A DNA stretch of 64,000 bases, from contig NZ_CP126739.1 in assembly GCF_030246885.1 (NCBI RefSeq), positions 1,054,001-1,118,000 on the forward strand, read 5' to 3'. The stretch's first letter is position 1. Each line of letters starts with the position of its first letter. Source of the DNA: Microbacterium sp. zg-B185. Its GTDB lineage: Bacteria > Actinomycetota > Actinomycetes > Actinomycetales > Microbacteriaceae. Of this stretch, positions 52,777 through 60,773 are shown one piece after another. The position numbers were made by a program, and so were the translations under genes. The notes under the pieces were generated by a model. The model had not been told where the DNA came from, searched no databases, and worked only from the letters and a program-made list of their open reading frames with translations.

Positions 52777-54289
52777 CGACGAATACGAAGGTGGCGACGA
52801 CAAGATCGCCGAAGCCCTCGCCGACCTCGATGAGGACCTTGCCGAGGCACGCGCCGCGACACTGCGCGCGAGCCTCTCCGACTACGAGCTCGACGACGAG
52901 GACGCCGCGCTCCTCGAGGGCGTCGCCCTCGGCGACGACGGCATCCAGTACTTCCCGGCCCTGCCGGTGGTCGCCATCGTGGGTCGGCCGAACGTCGGCA
53001 AGTCCGCGCTGGTGAACCGCATCCTCGGTCGCCGCGAGGCCGTCGTGGAGGACACCCCCGGGGTGACCCGGGACCGTGTCACGTACAAGGCGGAGTGGAT
53101 GGATCGCCGGTTCTCCCTCGTCGACACGGGCGGCTGGGAGCCGGACGCGCGAGGCATCGACCTCTCCGTGGCCGCACAGGCTGAGGTAGCGATCGAGCTC
53201 TGCGACGTCGTCCTGTTCGTCGTGGACGCCATGGTCGGTGCGACCTCGACGGACGAGCACGTCGTCAAGTTGCTGCGCAAGAGCGGCAAGCCGGTGTTCC
53301 TGGTCGCCAACAAGATCGACGACGCTCGCCACGAGCCGGAGGCCGCTCCGCTCTGGAGCCTCGGGCTCGGCCAGCCGTACCCGGTCTCGGCCATCCACGG
53401 ACGGGGCGTAGCGGACCTGCTGGATGAGGTCATGAAGGTCCTCCCCGAGGTGTCCGCGGTCGCCAAGCAGGAGATCGGCGGCCCGCGCCGCGTCGCGATC
53501 CTCGGGCGCCCCAACGTCGGCAAGTCCTCGCTCCTGAACAAGGCGGCCGGCGAAGAGCGCGTGGTGGTCAACGAACTCGCCGGAACCACGCGCGACCCCG
53601 TCGATGAGATCGTCGAACTGGGTGGCAAGCTGTGGCGCTTCGTCGACACCGCCGGAATCCGCCGCCGCGTGCACCTGCAGCAGGGCGCGGACTTCTATGC
53701 GTCGCTGCGGACCTCCGCGGCGCTGGAGAAGGCCGAAGTCGCCGTCGTCGTGATCGACGTCAGCGAGCCGGTCAGCGAGCAGGATGTCCGCATCATCGAT
53801 CTGGTCCTGGAGTCCGGCCGGGCTCTGGTGCTCGCGTTCAACAAGTGGGACCGTCTCAACGACGAAGACCTCGAGAACATCGAGCGGCGTCGGCACCTCG
53901 AGCGCGAGATCGAGCAGGATCTGGCCCACGTGGCCTGGGCTCCGCGAGTGAACATCTCCGCCCGCACGGGCCGCCACCTGGAGCGACTGGTACCGGCCCT
54001 GGAGACATCGCTGAACTCCTGGGACACCCGCATTCCGACCGGCAAGTTCAACGCGTTCCTGTCCGAACTGGTCGCCGAGCACCCGCACCCGCTGCGCGGC
54101 GGCAAGCAGCCGCGCATCCTGTTCGGCACCCAGGCCTCGACGCGTCCGCCGACGTTCGTGCTGTTCACGACCGGATTCCTCGACCCGGGCTACCGCCGGT
54201 TCATCCAGCGCCGCCTGCGCGAGATCTGGGGATTCGAGGGAACACCGATCGTGATCAACATGCGGGTGCGCGAGAAGCGGGCCCGCTAG
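52766..54289 (+). CDS. der: Ribosome biogenesis GTPase Der (EngA)
   Basis: A 507-residue GTPase with two G domains and a KH-like end, needed for 50S assembly. P-loops are [12 protein letters not shown] (about 73-84) and [12 protein letters not shown] (about 249-260); the G3 motifs are DTGGWE and DTAGIRRR; NKxD motifs are NKID and NKWD. The first 65 residues are an acidic Asp/Glu-rich extension, common in actinobacterial Der. The C-terminal domain contains [11 protein letters not shown] and ends RVREKRAR. Its stop overlaps the convergent GNAT gene. Confidence 0.95.
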   Translation: MGADDEYEGGDDKIAEALADLDEDLAEARAATLRASLSDYELDDEDAALLEGVALGDDGIQYFPALPVVAIVGRPNVGKSALVNRILGRREAVVEDTPGVTRDRVTYKAEWMDRRFSLVDTGGWEPDARGIDLSVAAQAEVAIELCDVVLFVVDAMVGATSTDEHVVKLLRKSGKPVFLVANKIDDARHEPEAAPLWSLGLGQPYPVSAIHGRGVADLLDEVMKVLPEVSAVAKQEIGGPRRVAILGRPNVGKSSLLNKAAGEERVVVNELAGTTRDPVDEIVELGGKLWRFVDTAGIRRRVHLQQGADFYASLRTSAALEKAEVAVVVIDVSEPVSEQDVRIIDLVLESGRALVLAFNKWDRLNDEDLENIERRRHLEREIEQDLAHVAWAPRVNISARTGRHLERLVPALETSLNSWDTRIPTGKFNAFLSELVAEHPHPLRGGKQPRILFGTQASTRPPTFVLFTTGFLDPGYRRFIQRRLREIWGFEGTPIVINMRVREKRAR

Positions 54290-54717
54290 CCGATCGGCGG
54301 GTTCTTCGGCGGTCGTACCATCGCCGTCGCGTCCGGCGCCGCGAAGCCGAACTGCTCGTACAGACCGTGGGCATCCGCGGTGAACAGCGACCAGCGGAAC
54401 TCGGCTCCCGGACCCTCGTCGATCATGGTGCGGACGAGTCGCTTGCCCAGACCGTGGCCGCGGTGCGCGTCCAGGACGTACACGTCCGCGAGGTATGCGA
54501 ATCCCACGCCGTCCGAGGCGGCTCGCGCGAAGCCGACCAGTTCGTCGGTGCCGGCGCGGTAGGCGCCGACGACCCGCCACGCATTCTCGATCTGGGCGTC
54601 CACGTCGGCGCGGGTGCGCCAGCGGCCCCAGTACGCCTGAGCGGACAGCCACGCCCAGACCGCATCGCGGGAGATGCGCACGGGATCGTCGTCCAGCTCG
54701 TACTCGTCGTGTTCCAT
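54286..54717 (-). CDS. GNAT-family N-acetyltransferase
   Basis: A 143-residue acetyltransferase. The acetyl-CoA site is [18 protein letters not shown], preceded by [12 protein letters not shown] and followed by [14 protein letters not shown] at 54717 was chosen because it starts the domain at the usual distance; upstream frame extension lacks family similarity. Substrate unknown. Convergent with der. Confidence 0.83.
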   Translation of the reverse strand: MEHDEYELDDDPVRISRDAVWAWLSAQAYWGRWRTRADVDAQIENAWRVVGAYRAGTDELVGFARAASDGVGFAYLADVYVLDAHRGHGLGKRLVRTMIDEGPGAEFRWSLFTADAHGLYEQFGFAAPDATAMVRPPKNPPIG

Positions 54718-54809
54718 TCCCGTATTCTGGCCCGCGCCGACGAGTCCGATCGGTCCAGGATGCGGTCCGATCGACAGGCTGTGGCACGCGTGTGTGACAG
54801 GGTGGAGAG

Positions 54810-55712
54810 GTGACCATCGAGCCTCCCGCACCCGGTGCACCGCGCCGCCCGTCCGGACCACGGGACCCCGGCGATGCCTGGGTCGTCGCACCGACCGGCG
54901 AGAAGTATTGGGGGCTCTTCGGCGCGGCGGGACTGCTCGCCCTGGACCCCGACCGTGGAGTGCTGCTGCAGCATCGGGTGTCGTGGTCCCATTACGGCGA
55001 CACCTGGGCGCTGCCCGGTGGAGCGCGACACGAGGGTGAATCGGCGACCGACGCTGCGCTGCGCGAGGCCGCCGAAGAGGCCGGCGTACCGGAGTTCGCG
55101 ATTCGCCCGCGGCTGCTCAGTGTTCTGGATCTGGGCTACTGGACGTACACGACACTGGTCGGGGACGTCACCGCCCCGTTCGAGCCGACGATCAGCGACC
55201 CGGAGAGTCGCGAACTGGCGTGGATCGCGCCGGACGCTGTCCAGGAGAAGCCGCTGCATCCGGCCTTCGCGCTGTCGTGGGCGCACCTGCGACCACTGCT
55301 GGATGTCCGCCCCGCGGTGGTGGTGGACGCCGCGAACGTGGTCGGCTCCGTCCCGGACGGGTGGTGGCACGACCGCCCGGCCGCCGCCCGCCGCTTGATC
55401 GCCCGGGTCGGAACCCTCGCCGCGACGGGCGTCCCCGCCGCGGACCTGGACCTGCCGGAGCACACCTGGTTCCCGGAGTGGGTGGTCGTGGTCGAAGGGC
55501 AGGCGCGCGCGGCGGGCGACGGCGCGGGCGGCATCCAGGTGGTTCGTGCCGAGGCATCCGGTGACGATGCCATCGTTCTCGAAACCGCGCGACTCCTGAC
55601 CACCGGACGCACCGTGTTCGTGGTGACGAGTGATCGGGAACTGGCGCGCCGGGTGACGGATGCCGGTGCCGCGGTGCGCGGCACGCGCTGGCTGCTCGAG
55701 CGGCTTTCGTAG
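54810..55712 (+). CDS. Nudix hydrolase fused to a NYN/PIN-like domain
   Basis: A 300-residue two-domain protein. The Nudix domain (about 20-160) has GDTWALPGGARHEGE and then REAAEEAG, a complete Nudix box. The C-terminal half (165-300) begins VVVDAANVVGSVPDGWW and continues with a helix, VVVVEGQARAA and VVTSDRELARRV, which is the strand order and Asp pattern of NYN/PIN-like (DUF188-related) folds. Asp in VVDAANV and VTSDREL would be the metal ligands. This hints at coupled nucleotide and RNA processing, but neither activity is proven. It starts with GTG after GTGGAGAG. Confidence 0.8.
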   Translation: MTIEPPAPGAPRRPSGPRDPGDAWVVAPTGEKYWGLFGAAGLLALDPDRGVLLQHRVSWSHYGDTWALPGGARHEGESATDAALREAAEEAGVPEFAIRPRLLSVLDLGYWTYTTLVGDVTAPFEPTISDPESRELAWIAPDAVQEKPLHPAFALSWAHLRPLLDVRPAVVVDAANVVGSVPDGWWHDRPAAARRLIARVGTLAATGVPAADLDLPEHTWFPEWVVVVEGQARAAGDGAGGIQVVRAEASGDDAIVLETARLLTTGRTVFVVTSDRELARRVTDAGAAVRGTRWLLERLS

Positions 55713-55744
55713 CAGGCACACCCGCGCGGACCTGCGGCGTGACG

Positions 55745-56143
55745 CTATCGGTCCCCGCCGTCAACGTCCGGGTCGGCATCCCGACCGCGCAGCCGGTCGA
55801 TGTCGCGGCGTTCGCGTTTGGTCGGACGCCCCGTACCGCGGTCGCGCAGCGGCACCAGAGCGCGTTCCTCGATCGGCGGGGGCGGGGGAGTCCTGTCCTC
55901 CACGGCCTCCGCGGCGAGAACCGCGCCGACGCGTTTGGAGATCGGAAGCTTCACCACCAGCATCCGATCGAATCCCGAGATCCGCACCCGCAGTTCGTCG
56001 CCCTCGCGCACCGGCTGCGCGGCCTTGACCCGCTCGCCGTTGACGCGCACGTGTCCCGCACGGCACGCCGCCGTCGCCGCGGAGCGGGTCTTGTAGACCC
56101 GCACGGCCCAGAGCCATGCGTCCACGCGCGCGGTCCCGGTCAT
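55745..56143 (-). CDS. S4 domain RNA-binding protein (Hsp15/HslR-like)
   Basis: A 132-residue protein with an N-terminal S4 domain: RVDAWLWAVRVYKTRSAATA, then GHVRVNGERVKAAQPV. In E. coli Hsp15 binds stalled 50S subunits carrying nascent chains. The C-terminal 50 residues are Arg/Asp rich. ATG overlaps the stop of the upstream lysoplasmalogenase-like gene (ATGA), so it is translated from the same message. Confidence 0.88.
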   Translation of the reverse strand: MTGTARVDAWLWAVRVYKTRSAATAACRAGHVRVNGERVKAAQPVREGDELRVRISGFDRMLVVKLPISKRVGAVLAAEAVEDRTPPPPPIEERALVPLRDRGTGRPTKRERRDIDRLRGRDADPDVDGGDR

Positions 56144-56826
56144 CCGGCCGTCCCCGCACGTTCGCGGCGTGCCGCGGTGCCGACCAGCCGGTCGGCGACC
56201 ACGACGCCGCCGGCGATGAGCCCCTGTCCAGCGCAGTAGGTGAGCATGACCACCGGGCTGGTCCAGTCGGGGGTCGCGTCCGGAAGGAACAGACGGAACG
56301 CCAGAACGGTGTCGGAGGCGAGGAAGAACGCGCCGCCCCAGGTCACCAGCGGATGACAGCGGGATGCCGCGACCGCGGTTCCGCCCAGCACGAGCCCGTA
56401 GACGGCGACGGGGATGAGAAGGCCTCCGAGGTGCGGCCAGAGCACCGCGAGAAGCGCGATCCACCACAGGCCGTACACCGCAGCCCATGCCGGTACACGG
56501 CGCACCGGAATCAGCCGCCAGAACAGCCAGATGTAGCAGAGGTGCGCGAGGCCGAAGAAGAGGAGCATCATCGGCACGGTCGGCGCGGCGGCGAAGAAGG
56601 TTCCTGCGCCGTCGCCGAGCCACGAGAAGGCGATCGCCGCGAAGAGCAGTGTGTAGGGCAGACCCCAGCGCGACCCGCGGCCTCCCCAGAGCGCCGCCGC
56701 CGCCAGCAGCGGCATCAGCAGGAGCTTCGTCGGACCGGCCAGCGCCGGGACGCCGGCGGCGAGCGCGCCGACATGGACGGCGGACACCAGGCCGAACGGT
56801 ACGAATCCGATCCAGAGCCGGTTCAT
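56140..56826 (-). CDS. Lysoplasmalogenase-like (YhhN family) membrane protein
   Basis: A 228-residue membrane protein with about seven to eight transmembrane helices. Seen: GPTKLLLMPLLAAAAL, WLGDGAGTFF and GGAFFLASDTVLAFRLF, the conserved aspartate-bearing motifs of the YhhN/TMEM86 family, whose animal members cleave lysoplasmalogen vinyl ethers. Bacterial substrate is unclear. ATG at 56826 was chosen because GAGGAGAACA precedes it; upstream in-frame starts lack a ribosome site. Divergent from ltrA with only 39 bases between them. Confidence 0.82.
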   Translation of the reverse strand: MNRLWIGFVPFGLVSAVHVGALAAGVPALAGPTKLLLMPLLAAAALWGGRGSRWGLPYTLLFAAIAFSWLGDGAGTFFAAAPTVPMMLLFFGLAHLCYIWLFWRLIPVRRVPAWAAVYGLWWIALLAVLWPHLGGLLIPVAVYGLVLGGTAVAASRCHPLVTWGGAFFLASDTVLAFRLFLPDATPDWTSPVVMLTYCAGQGLIAGGVVVADRLVGTAARRERAGTAG

Positions 56827-56865
56827 TGTTCTCCTCATCGAGCGGGCGGGCCCCATAATCGTCGC

Positions 56866-58056
56866 ATGACCGACGCGCTCAGCAGGATCGGCCTTCGGCG
56901 CATGACGGGGCGTGATCCTGGCCAGCCGGGTCGCGTGGCCACCCCGCTCGAGCTGCTGTTCGACCTGGTGTTCGTCGTGGCGGTCTCACAGGCGTCGCAG
57001 AACCTGCACCACCTCATCCGCGACGGCCATGTCGGTCAGGGCGTGCTGGCCTACCTGATGGTGTTCTTCGCGATCTGGTGGGCGTGGATGAACTTCACCT
57101 GGTTCGCGTCGGCGTTCGACACGGACGACTGGCTCTACCGCGTCATGACGATCGTGCAGATGGCCGGGGTGCTCGTGCTCGCGGCCGGGGTGCACACCGC
57201 AATGGTCGAATTGGACTACCTGACGGTCACGTGGGGCTACGTGCTGATGCGACTGGCCATGGTGGGGCAGTGGCTGCGCGCCGCGGCATCCGACCCCGAA
57301 TCCCGACCCACAGCGCTGCGGTTCGCCGTGGGGATCACGATCGTTCAGGTGCTCTGGATCGGACGCATCTACCTGCTCGATGAGGGCGCTCAGCTCTGGT
57401 CCTTCTTCGTGCTCGTCGCGGCCGAGTTCCTCGTGCCGGTGTGGGCGGAATCCCACCGGCGGACCAGCTGGCATCCGGTCCACATCGCCGAGCGTTTCGG
57501 GCTGTTCACCCTGCTGCTGCTCGGAGAGAGCCTGCTGGCCTCGGCCAACGCCATGATCGATGCGCTCGCCGGTGGCGAGCGCATCCCGCAGCTGCTCGCG
57601 CTTGCGGCATCCGGGGTCGTCGTCACCGCCGGGATGTGGTGGTTGTACTTCGCCCGAGAGCAGCACGGGCGGCTGCGCAGCCTGCGCGCCGGCTTCGCAT
57701 TCGGGTATCTGCACTACCTGATCTTCGCGGCGGCGGGCGCGGTCTCCTCAGGCGTGGAGGTCGAGATCGATGAGATCACCGGCCACACCGAGATCGCCCA
57801 TGCCACCGCCGGACTTGCACTCACGCTTCCCATCGCGCTGTTCGTGGTCAGCGCCTGGGCGATCCTCCTGCGACCGACGCTGGCGGGCGGCGCGTCCGCC
57901 GCGATCGTCGTCGCGGCTTCCCTGATCGCCGCGAGCGGCCTTCTGCCGGTGGGGGAGTACGCGGTGTCCGCGTTGCTGCTGAGCGGCATCGTCGTGCTGT
58001 TGGAGGTCGCGGCGATCAAAGAGACGCGTCCGACCGAGCGAGCGCGAACGCGCTGA
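56866..58056 (+). CDS. Low temperature requirement protein A family membrane protein
   Basis: A 396-residue membrane protein with about 10 to 11 helices. LELLFDLVFVVAVSQASQNLHH near the N-terminus and IAERFGLFTLLLLGESLL in the middle are the LtrA signature. The family was named from Listeria cold growth; the transported or processed substrate is unknown. The start has CATAAT at 56854-56859 and no Shine-Dalgarno, so it is likely leaderless. Confidence 0.87.
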   Translation: MTDALSRIGLRRMTGRDPGQPGRVATPLELLFDLVFVVAVSQASQNLHHLIRDGHVGQGVLAYLMVFFAIWWAWMNFTWFASAFDTDDWLYRVMTIVQMAGVLVLAAGVHTAMVELDYLTVTWGYVLMRLAMVGQWLRAAASDPESRPTALRFAVGITIVQVLWIGRIYLLDEGAQLWSFFVLVAAEFLVPVWAESHRRTSWHPVHIAERFGLFTLLLLGESLLASANAMIDALAGGERIPQLLALAASGVVVTAGMWWLYFAREQHGRLRSLRAGFAFGYLHYLIFAAAGAVSSGVEVEIDEITGHTEIAHATAGLALTLPIALFVVSAWAILLRPTLAGGASAAIVVAASLIAASGLLPVGEYAVSALLLSGIVVLLEVAAIKETRPTERARTR

Positions 58057-58079
58057 CCAGTCGGCACCGGCGGTCGCGG

Positions 58080-58667
58080 TCAGCCGCTCAGGTCGAGCGA
58101 CACGATGGTCCGGTCGGGCTTCGGGCGCGCGACCTCGCGGAAGCCTGCCCGCTGGAACCCCGACAGGATGCCGTGGTACAGCTCGTTGGGGCGGTGCGTG
58201 GCCGCGGTCGTGTCGAGGGGGTACGCCTCGATCGATCGGGCACCCTGACTGCGGGCGAAGTCGATCGCGGCCGAGAGCAGCTTGCCGGTCAGGCCCCGAC
58301 CGCGATACTCGCGTCGAACGACGAAGCAGCTGATCGCCCAGACGCCGAGGTCATCCAGCGGCACGTCGGTGTTCGCCGCGATCGCCCGTGTCCGCAGCAG
58401 ACGGATCTGCGCGGCCCGCGGCCCCACCCGCACCCAGCCCGCAGCCTCGTCATCGACATAGGCGATCAGCGCGGGCGGAGCGGCGTCCCGATGGAGCTCT
58501 TCGCGGAGCAGCTCCCGCCGCTCGCTCTGGGTCGTATTGTCGAACTGCGCGCTCGTGATCATCCACCACTGACACTGACAGGCGCGGCCGTCGCCGCCCC
58601 CGGACAGGGCATACTCGGCATCGTCGAAGCGGTCGGGGGTCGCGGGGGAGATGACGATCTCGGCCAT
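58080..58667 (-). CDS. GNAT-family N-acetyltransferase
   Basis: A 195-residue acetyltransferase. CxCxWW-like CQCQWWMITSAQ (about 25-36) near the N-terminus, AWV-type strand AAGWVRVGPRAA, and acetyl-CoA site RREYRGRGLTGKLLSAAID, followed by GARSIEAYPLD. Start ATG 58667 follows a -10-like TACCGT by six bases; ATG 58670 is adjacent. Function unknown. The gene points away from the tRNA-Pro. Confidence 0.83.
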   Translation of the reverse strand: MAEIVISPATPDRFDDAEYALSGGGDGRACQCQWWMITSAQFDNTTQSERRELLREELHRDAAPPALIAYVDDEAAGWVRVGPRAAQIRLLRTRAIAANTDVPLDDLGVWAISCFVVRREYRGRGLTGKLLSAAIDFARSQGARSIEAYPLDTTAATHRPNELYHGILSGFQRAGFREVARPKPDRTIVSLDLSG

Positions 58668-58795
58668 CATCCGACGGTAGCGACCGGGACCGACACGGGG
58701 AAGGGCAGGTTCGGGATGTCGGCTGCTCGGATGCCGGTCGTTCGCGGCGCTCGCGGGGAGCGGGTAGGATAGGGGAGTTGTCCGCGTGCGGGCAT

Positions 58796-58869
58796 CGGGA
58801 TGTGGCGCAGCTTGGTAGCGCACCTGACTGGGGGTCAGGGGGTCGCAGGTTCAAATCCTGTCATCCCGA
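58796..58869 (+). tRNA. tRNA-Pro (anticodon GGG)
   Basis: A 74-base cloverleaf: acceptor CGGGATG / CATCCCG, D-arm GCGC...GCGC, anticodon stem CCTGA / TCAGG with GGG at 58830-58832, and T-arm with GGTTCAAATCC. CCA is not encoded. A TAGGAT -10-like box lies at 58765-58770. tRNA genes of this kind are common integration targets, and remnants of mobile DNA follow it here. Confidence 0.96.
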
Positions 58870-58875
58870 CTGGAT

Positions 58876-58905
58876 AGTCCCGGGAACCTAAGGGTTCCCG
58901 GGACT
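58876..58905 (+). terminator. tRNA-Pro terminator
   Basis: AGTCCCGGGAACC (58876-58888) pairs with GGTTCCCGGGACT (58893-58905), a 13-bp stem, followed by TCTTAGTT. It lies seven bases after the tRNA. Confidence 0.9.
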
Positions 58906-58909
58906 TCTT

Positions 58910-59094
58910 AGTTGGTGAGATGTGACCACGTCATCGCAATGCCATCGAATTGACCGCTCCAGCGCCCTCTCCCGGCGCAGAGCCTCGAGGGACTCGACTT
59001 CGCTCCGGTTGTCTCCGAACGGTGGGGCGACGAAGTGCGCACCTGCTTGGCATGGATGCGGTAGACAGCCTCACGCTCGGCTCTGGGGGTTGGA
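58910..59094 (+). other. Region after tRNA-Pro without intact gene
   Basis: No complete gene is supported. One frame stays open up to a TAG at 59062-59064, ending in a stretch with VVSERWGDEVRTC, immediately before the excisionase-like remnant in the same frame. It may be the end of a decayed gene; I do not recognise it. No second copy of the tRNA 3' end (attachment-site repeat) was found in the window. Confidence 0.35.
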
Positions 59095-59231
59095 GCGACA
59101 CTCCTCAATGTCAACGAACTCGCGGCGTATCTCCGCGTCCCAGTGTCGACCATCTACGAGTGGCGGACGAAGGGACAGGCGCCCCCGCACGCCATTACGG
59201 CACCAGCGGAACATGCCGACGAACATCCTGA
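59095..59231 (+). pseudogene. Excisionase/MerR-type HTH remnant
   Basis: One frame encodes LLNVNELAAYLRVPVSTIY then EWRTKGQAPP, a clear HTH_17 excisionase motif. No start codon precedes it, because the frame opens at 59065 after a TAG. After the motif the expected basic strand appears in another frame as ARHYGTSGTCRRTS and stops. So both ends are damaged. Such proteins direct excision of integrative elements, which fits the position beside tRNA-Pro. Confidence 0.7.
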
Positions 59232-59522
59232 TCCGCGCTACGCACACTCGCCGCGGCCTCAAGTGGGGCGTACCCGCGATGCTTCTCGCGGTCGTCTACA
59301 TTGTGACCGCCGCCGCACTCGCGCAGTGGGTCGCTGGCGGTGCGGCGGAATGGATCAACCTGCTCGTGCTGCAGTGCCCGTGGAACGCACCCAAAGTTCG
59401 CGGTCAACGGGCCGGTGACGGTCGTGCGAATGCTGCGTGTGCGGGGGAGGGAACGGGCGTACTGGGCGAGCGGTGCCGAGGCGCGACCCGCGGATGCTGT
59501 GCCGATCACAGAGCCGCGCTGA
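59213..59522 (+). pseudogene. Small membrane protein gene with +1 frameshift
   Basis: The reading frame from ATG 59213 encodes MPTNILIRATHTRRGLKWGV, a hydrophobic helix, a second hydrophobic segment and WNAP. The continuation KFAVNGPVTVVRMLRVRGRE lies in the next frame, ending at TGA 59522. I recall intact homologues of about 100-120 residues in actinobacteria, often labelled sulfate permease without evidence and found next to an HTH gene. The break is one extra A in CCCAAAG at 59390-59396. It may be a mutation, a sequencing error or, less likely, programmed slippage on CCC-A. Confidence 0.65.
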
Positions 59523-59712
59523 CGTGGGTTCGTTTCAGGGGCGCTGATCGGGCATACCTGCGAGCGGGTCCAAAGAGCATCAGAGTTGCCTCGCGGCCAA
59601 CCCCTTGCGCTCTGGACTTAACCGATGCGTGGAACGCCCCGAGGAGGACCGGCTTGCGGGCCGCGTCCGCGGGTGGGTCGAGTTGCTCCAGGCGAGGACT
59701 GCGAAGGACAGC

Positions 59713-60411
59713 TCATCCGTAGACGAGGTAATTGCCGGGCTTGCCCGGCTCACGCAGCTCGAAGTTCACCTGCAGTCCCGCAAGCTCGAGCAGTTGGACC
59801 TGTCGCTCGAACTGTTCGTTGGTAACGAACACGCTCCGCGCGAGCGACCAGTCCTCATCCATCCACGACCTGATCGCGGCAAGAAGTCGGACATCCATAT
59901 CTGAGGAGATCCGCGACTCGCGGACCCAGAAGTAGACGACAGCGTCGATCTCCGCCCATTGGGCGCCCTCGAGCACGGAAGTCACTGCGGCTTTCGTGAG
60001 GAACGTCGCGGTTGTCGGGAAGATGTAGACGCAACCGAGGCACTCGGTGCCGCCCGGGTCGAGCACGGTGTAGGTGAATGCACGCCGGTCTACGTGTCGT
60101 CGCTCGAGATCCGCGAGGTCTTGGCGATTCGCCTCGATAGTGAAATCGTCGGCTGGCCAGGAAGACTGCTCCCACACGCGCAGATCAACCCGCGTCTCCA
60201 TAACGGCTTCAAAATCACGCGCCGCGTCCGTAGCCAGGATGGGCCGCAGGGAGAACTCGCCGGTCTTCAGCTCGCCCGGAATGCTGCGCTCCGGATCACC
60301 CAACGACAGGCGTTCACCCTTCACGGTCGCCGGTTCCGTCGTTACCCCGCTGGTGGATGGGTTCGCCGCTGGCGTCCGCGACCGAGGTCTCCCGTCCTTG
60401 CGTCGTGACAT
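59713..60411 (-). CDS. GNAT-like acyltransferase with N-terminal extension
   Basis: A 232-residue protein. Residues 1-45 are basic and unconserved in look; then GEFSLRPILATDAARDFEAV, AFTYTVLDPGGTECLGCVYI and DAVVYFWVRESRISSDMD follow the strand order of GNAT proteins. The acetyl-CoA loop is less canonical than in the other GNATs of the window, so activity is uncertain. The gene is isolated in the accessory region between the frameshifted gene and an IS fragment. Upstream GC and codon use do not differ strongly by eye. Confidence 0.65.
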   Translation of the reverse strand: MSRRKDGRPRSRTPAANPSTSGVTTEPATVKGERLSLGDPERSIPGELKTGEFSLRPILATDAARDFEAVMETRVDLRVWEQSSWPADDFTIEANRQDLADLERRHVDRRAFTYTVLDPGGTECLGCVYIFPTTATFLTKAAVTSVLEGAQWAEIDAVVYFWVRESRISSDMDVRLLAAIRSWMDEDWSLARSVFVTNEQFERQVQLLELAGLQVNFELREPGKPGNYLVYG

Positions 60412-60475
60412 GCGTCAATTCTCACCCCAACATCGGTCAGGGGGCGTGCAACTCGTTCAACCGCCCGCTCACCGA

Positions 60476-60582
60476 CCCATCCGGCGGTGACCCACTCGAC
60501 GTCGTCGATCGTGCGCAACGGCCCGGATCGGAAGGGTGAGCCGTCGCGGATCGCTTCGTTCTTGAACAGCCCGATCGACGGA
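60476..60582 (-). pseudogene. IS3-family transposase fragment (OrfB middle part)
   Basis: Read on the minus strand this encodes SIGLFKNEAIRDGSPFRSG followed by PLRTIDDVEWVTAGWV, the segment after the catalytic Glu of IS3-family OrfB. Both ends break off into unrelated sequence. The last part DVEWVTAGWV is shared with the second copy at 63.6 kb, while the first part is exactly what that copy lacks. Confidence 0.75.
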
Positions 60583-60656
60583 GGCGCGCCGTTTGTGGCC
60601 GGGCACGGCACCGCGGCGGACGGACGGGTCTCGTCGTGGGGACAGCATGCTCTGCG

Positions 60657-60700
60657 TCTTTCTTTCTGTGACTGCTCGGGCGAGCAGCCGCAAAGAAAGA
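60657..60700. repeat. Two-step inverted repeat (TCTTTCTTT / CTGCTCG arms)
   Basis: Outer arms TCTTTCTTT (60657-60665) and AAAGAAAGA (60692-60700), inner arms CTGCTCG (60672-60678) and CGAGCAG (60681-60687). It lies downstream of the LuxR gene. There is no T-run, so it is not a standard terminator, though it may still end or stabilise that transcript. The outer A/T-rich arms stand out in this GC-rich DNA. Confidence 0.55.
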
Positions 60701-60773
60701 AGAACCTATGTTGCCGGAATCGGGTCAAGCGTCGTCGGCGACCGCGCAGGTTTCTCCAGCATCGTGAGGATCG

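Noticed and set aside
59605..59904. Small plus-strand frame of 99 codons
   Set aside because: Mostly antisense to the GNAT-like gene; no motif and no convincing ribosome binding site.
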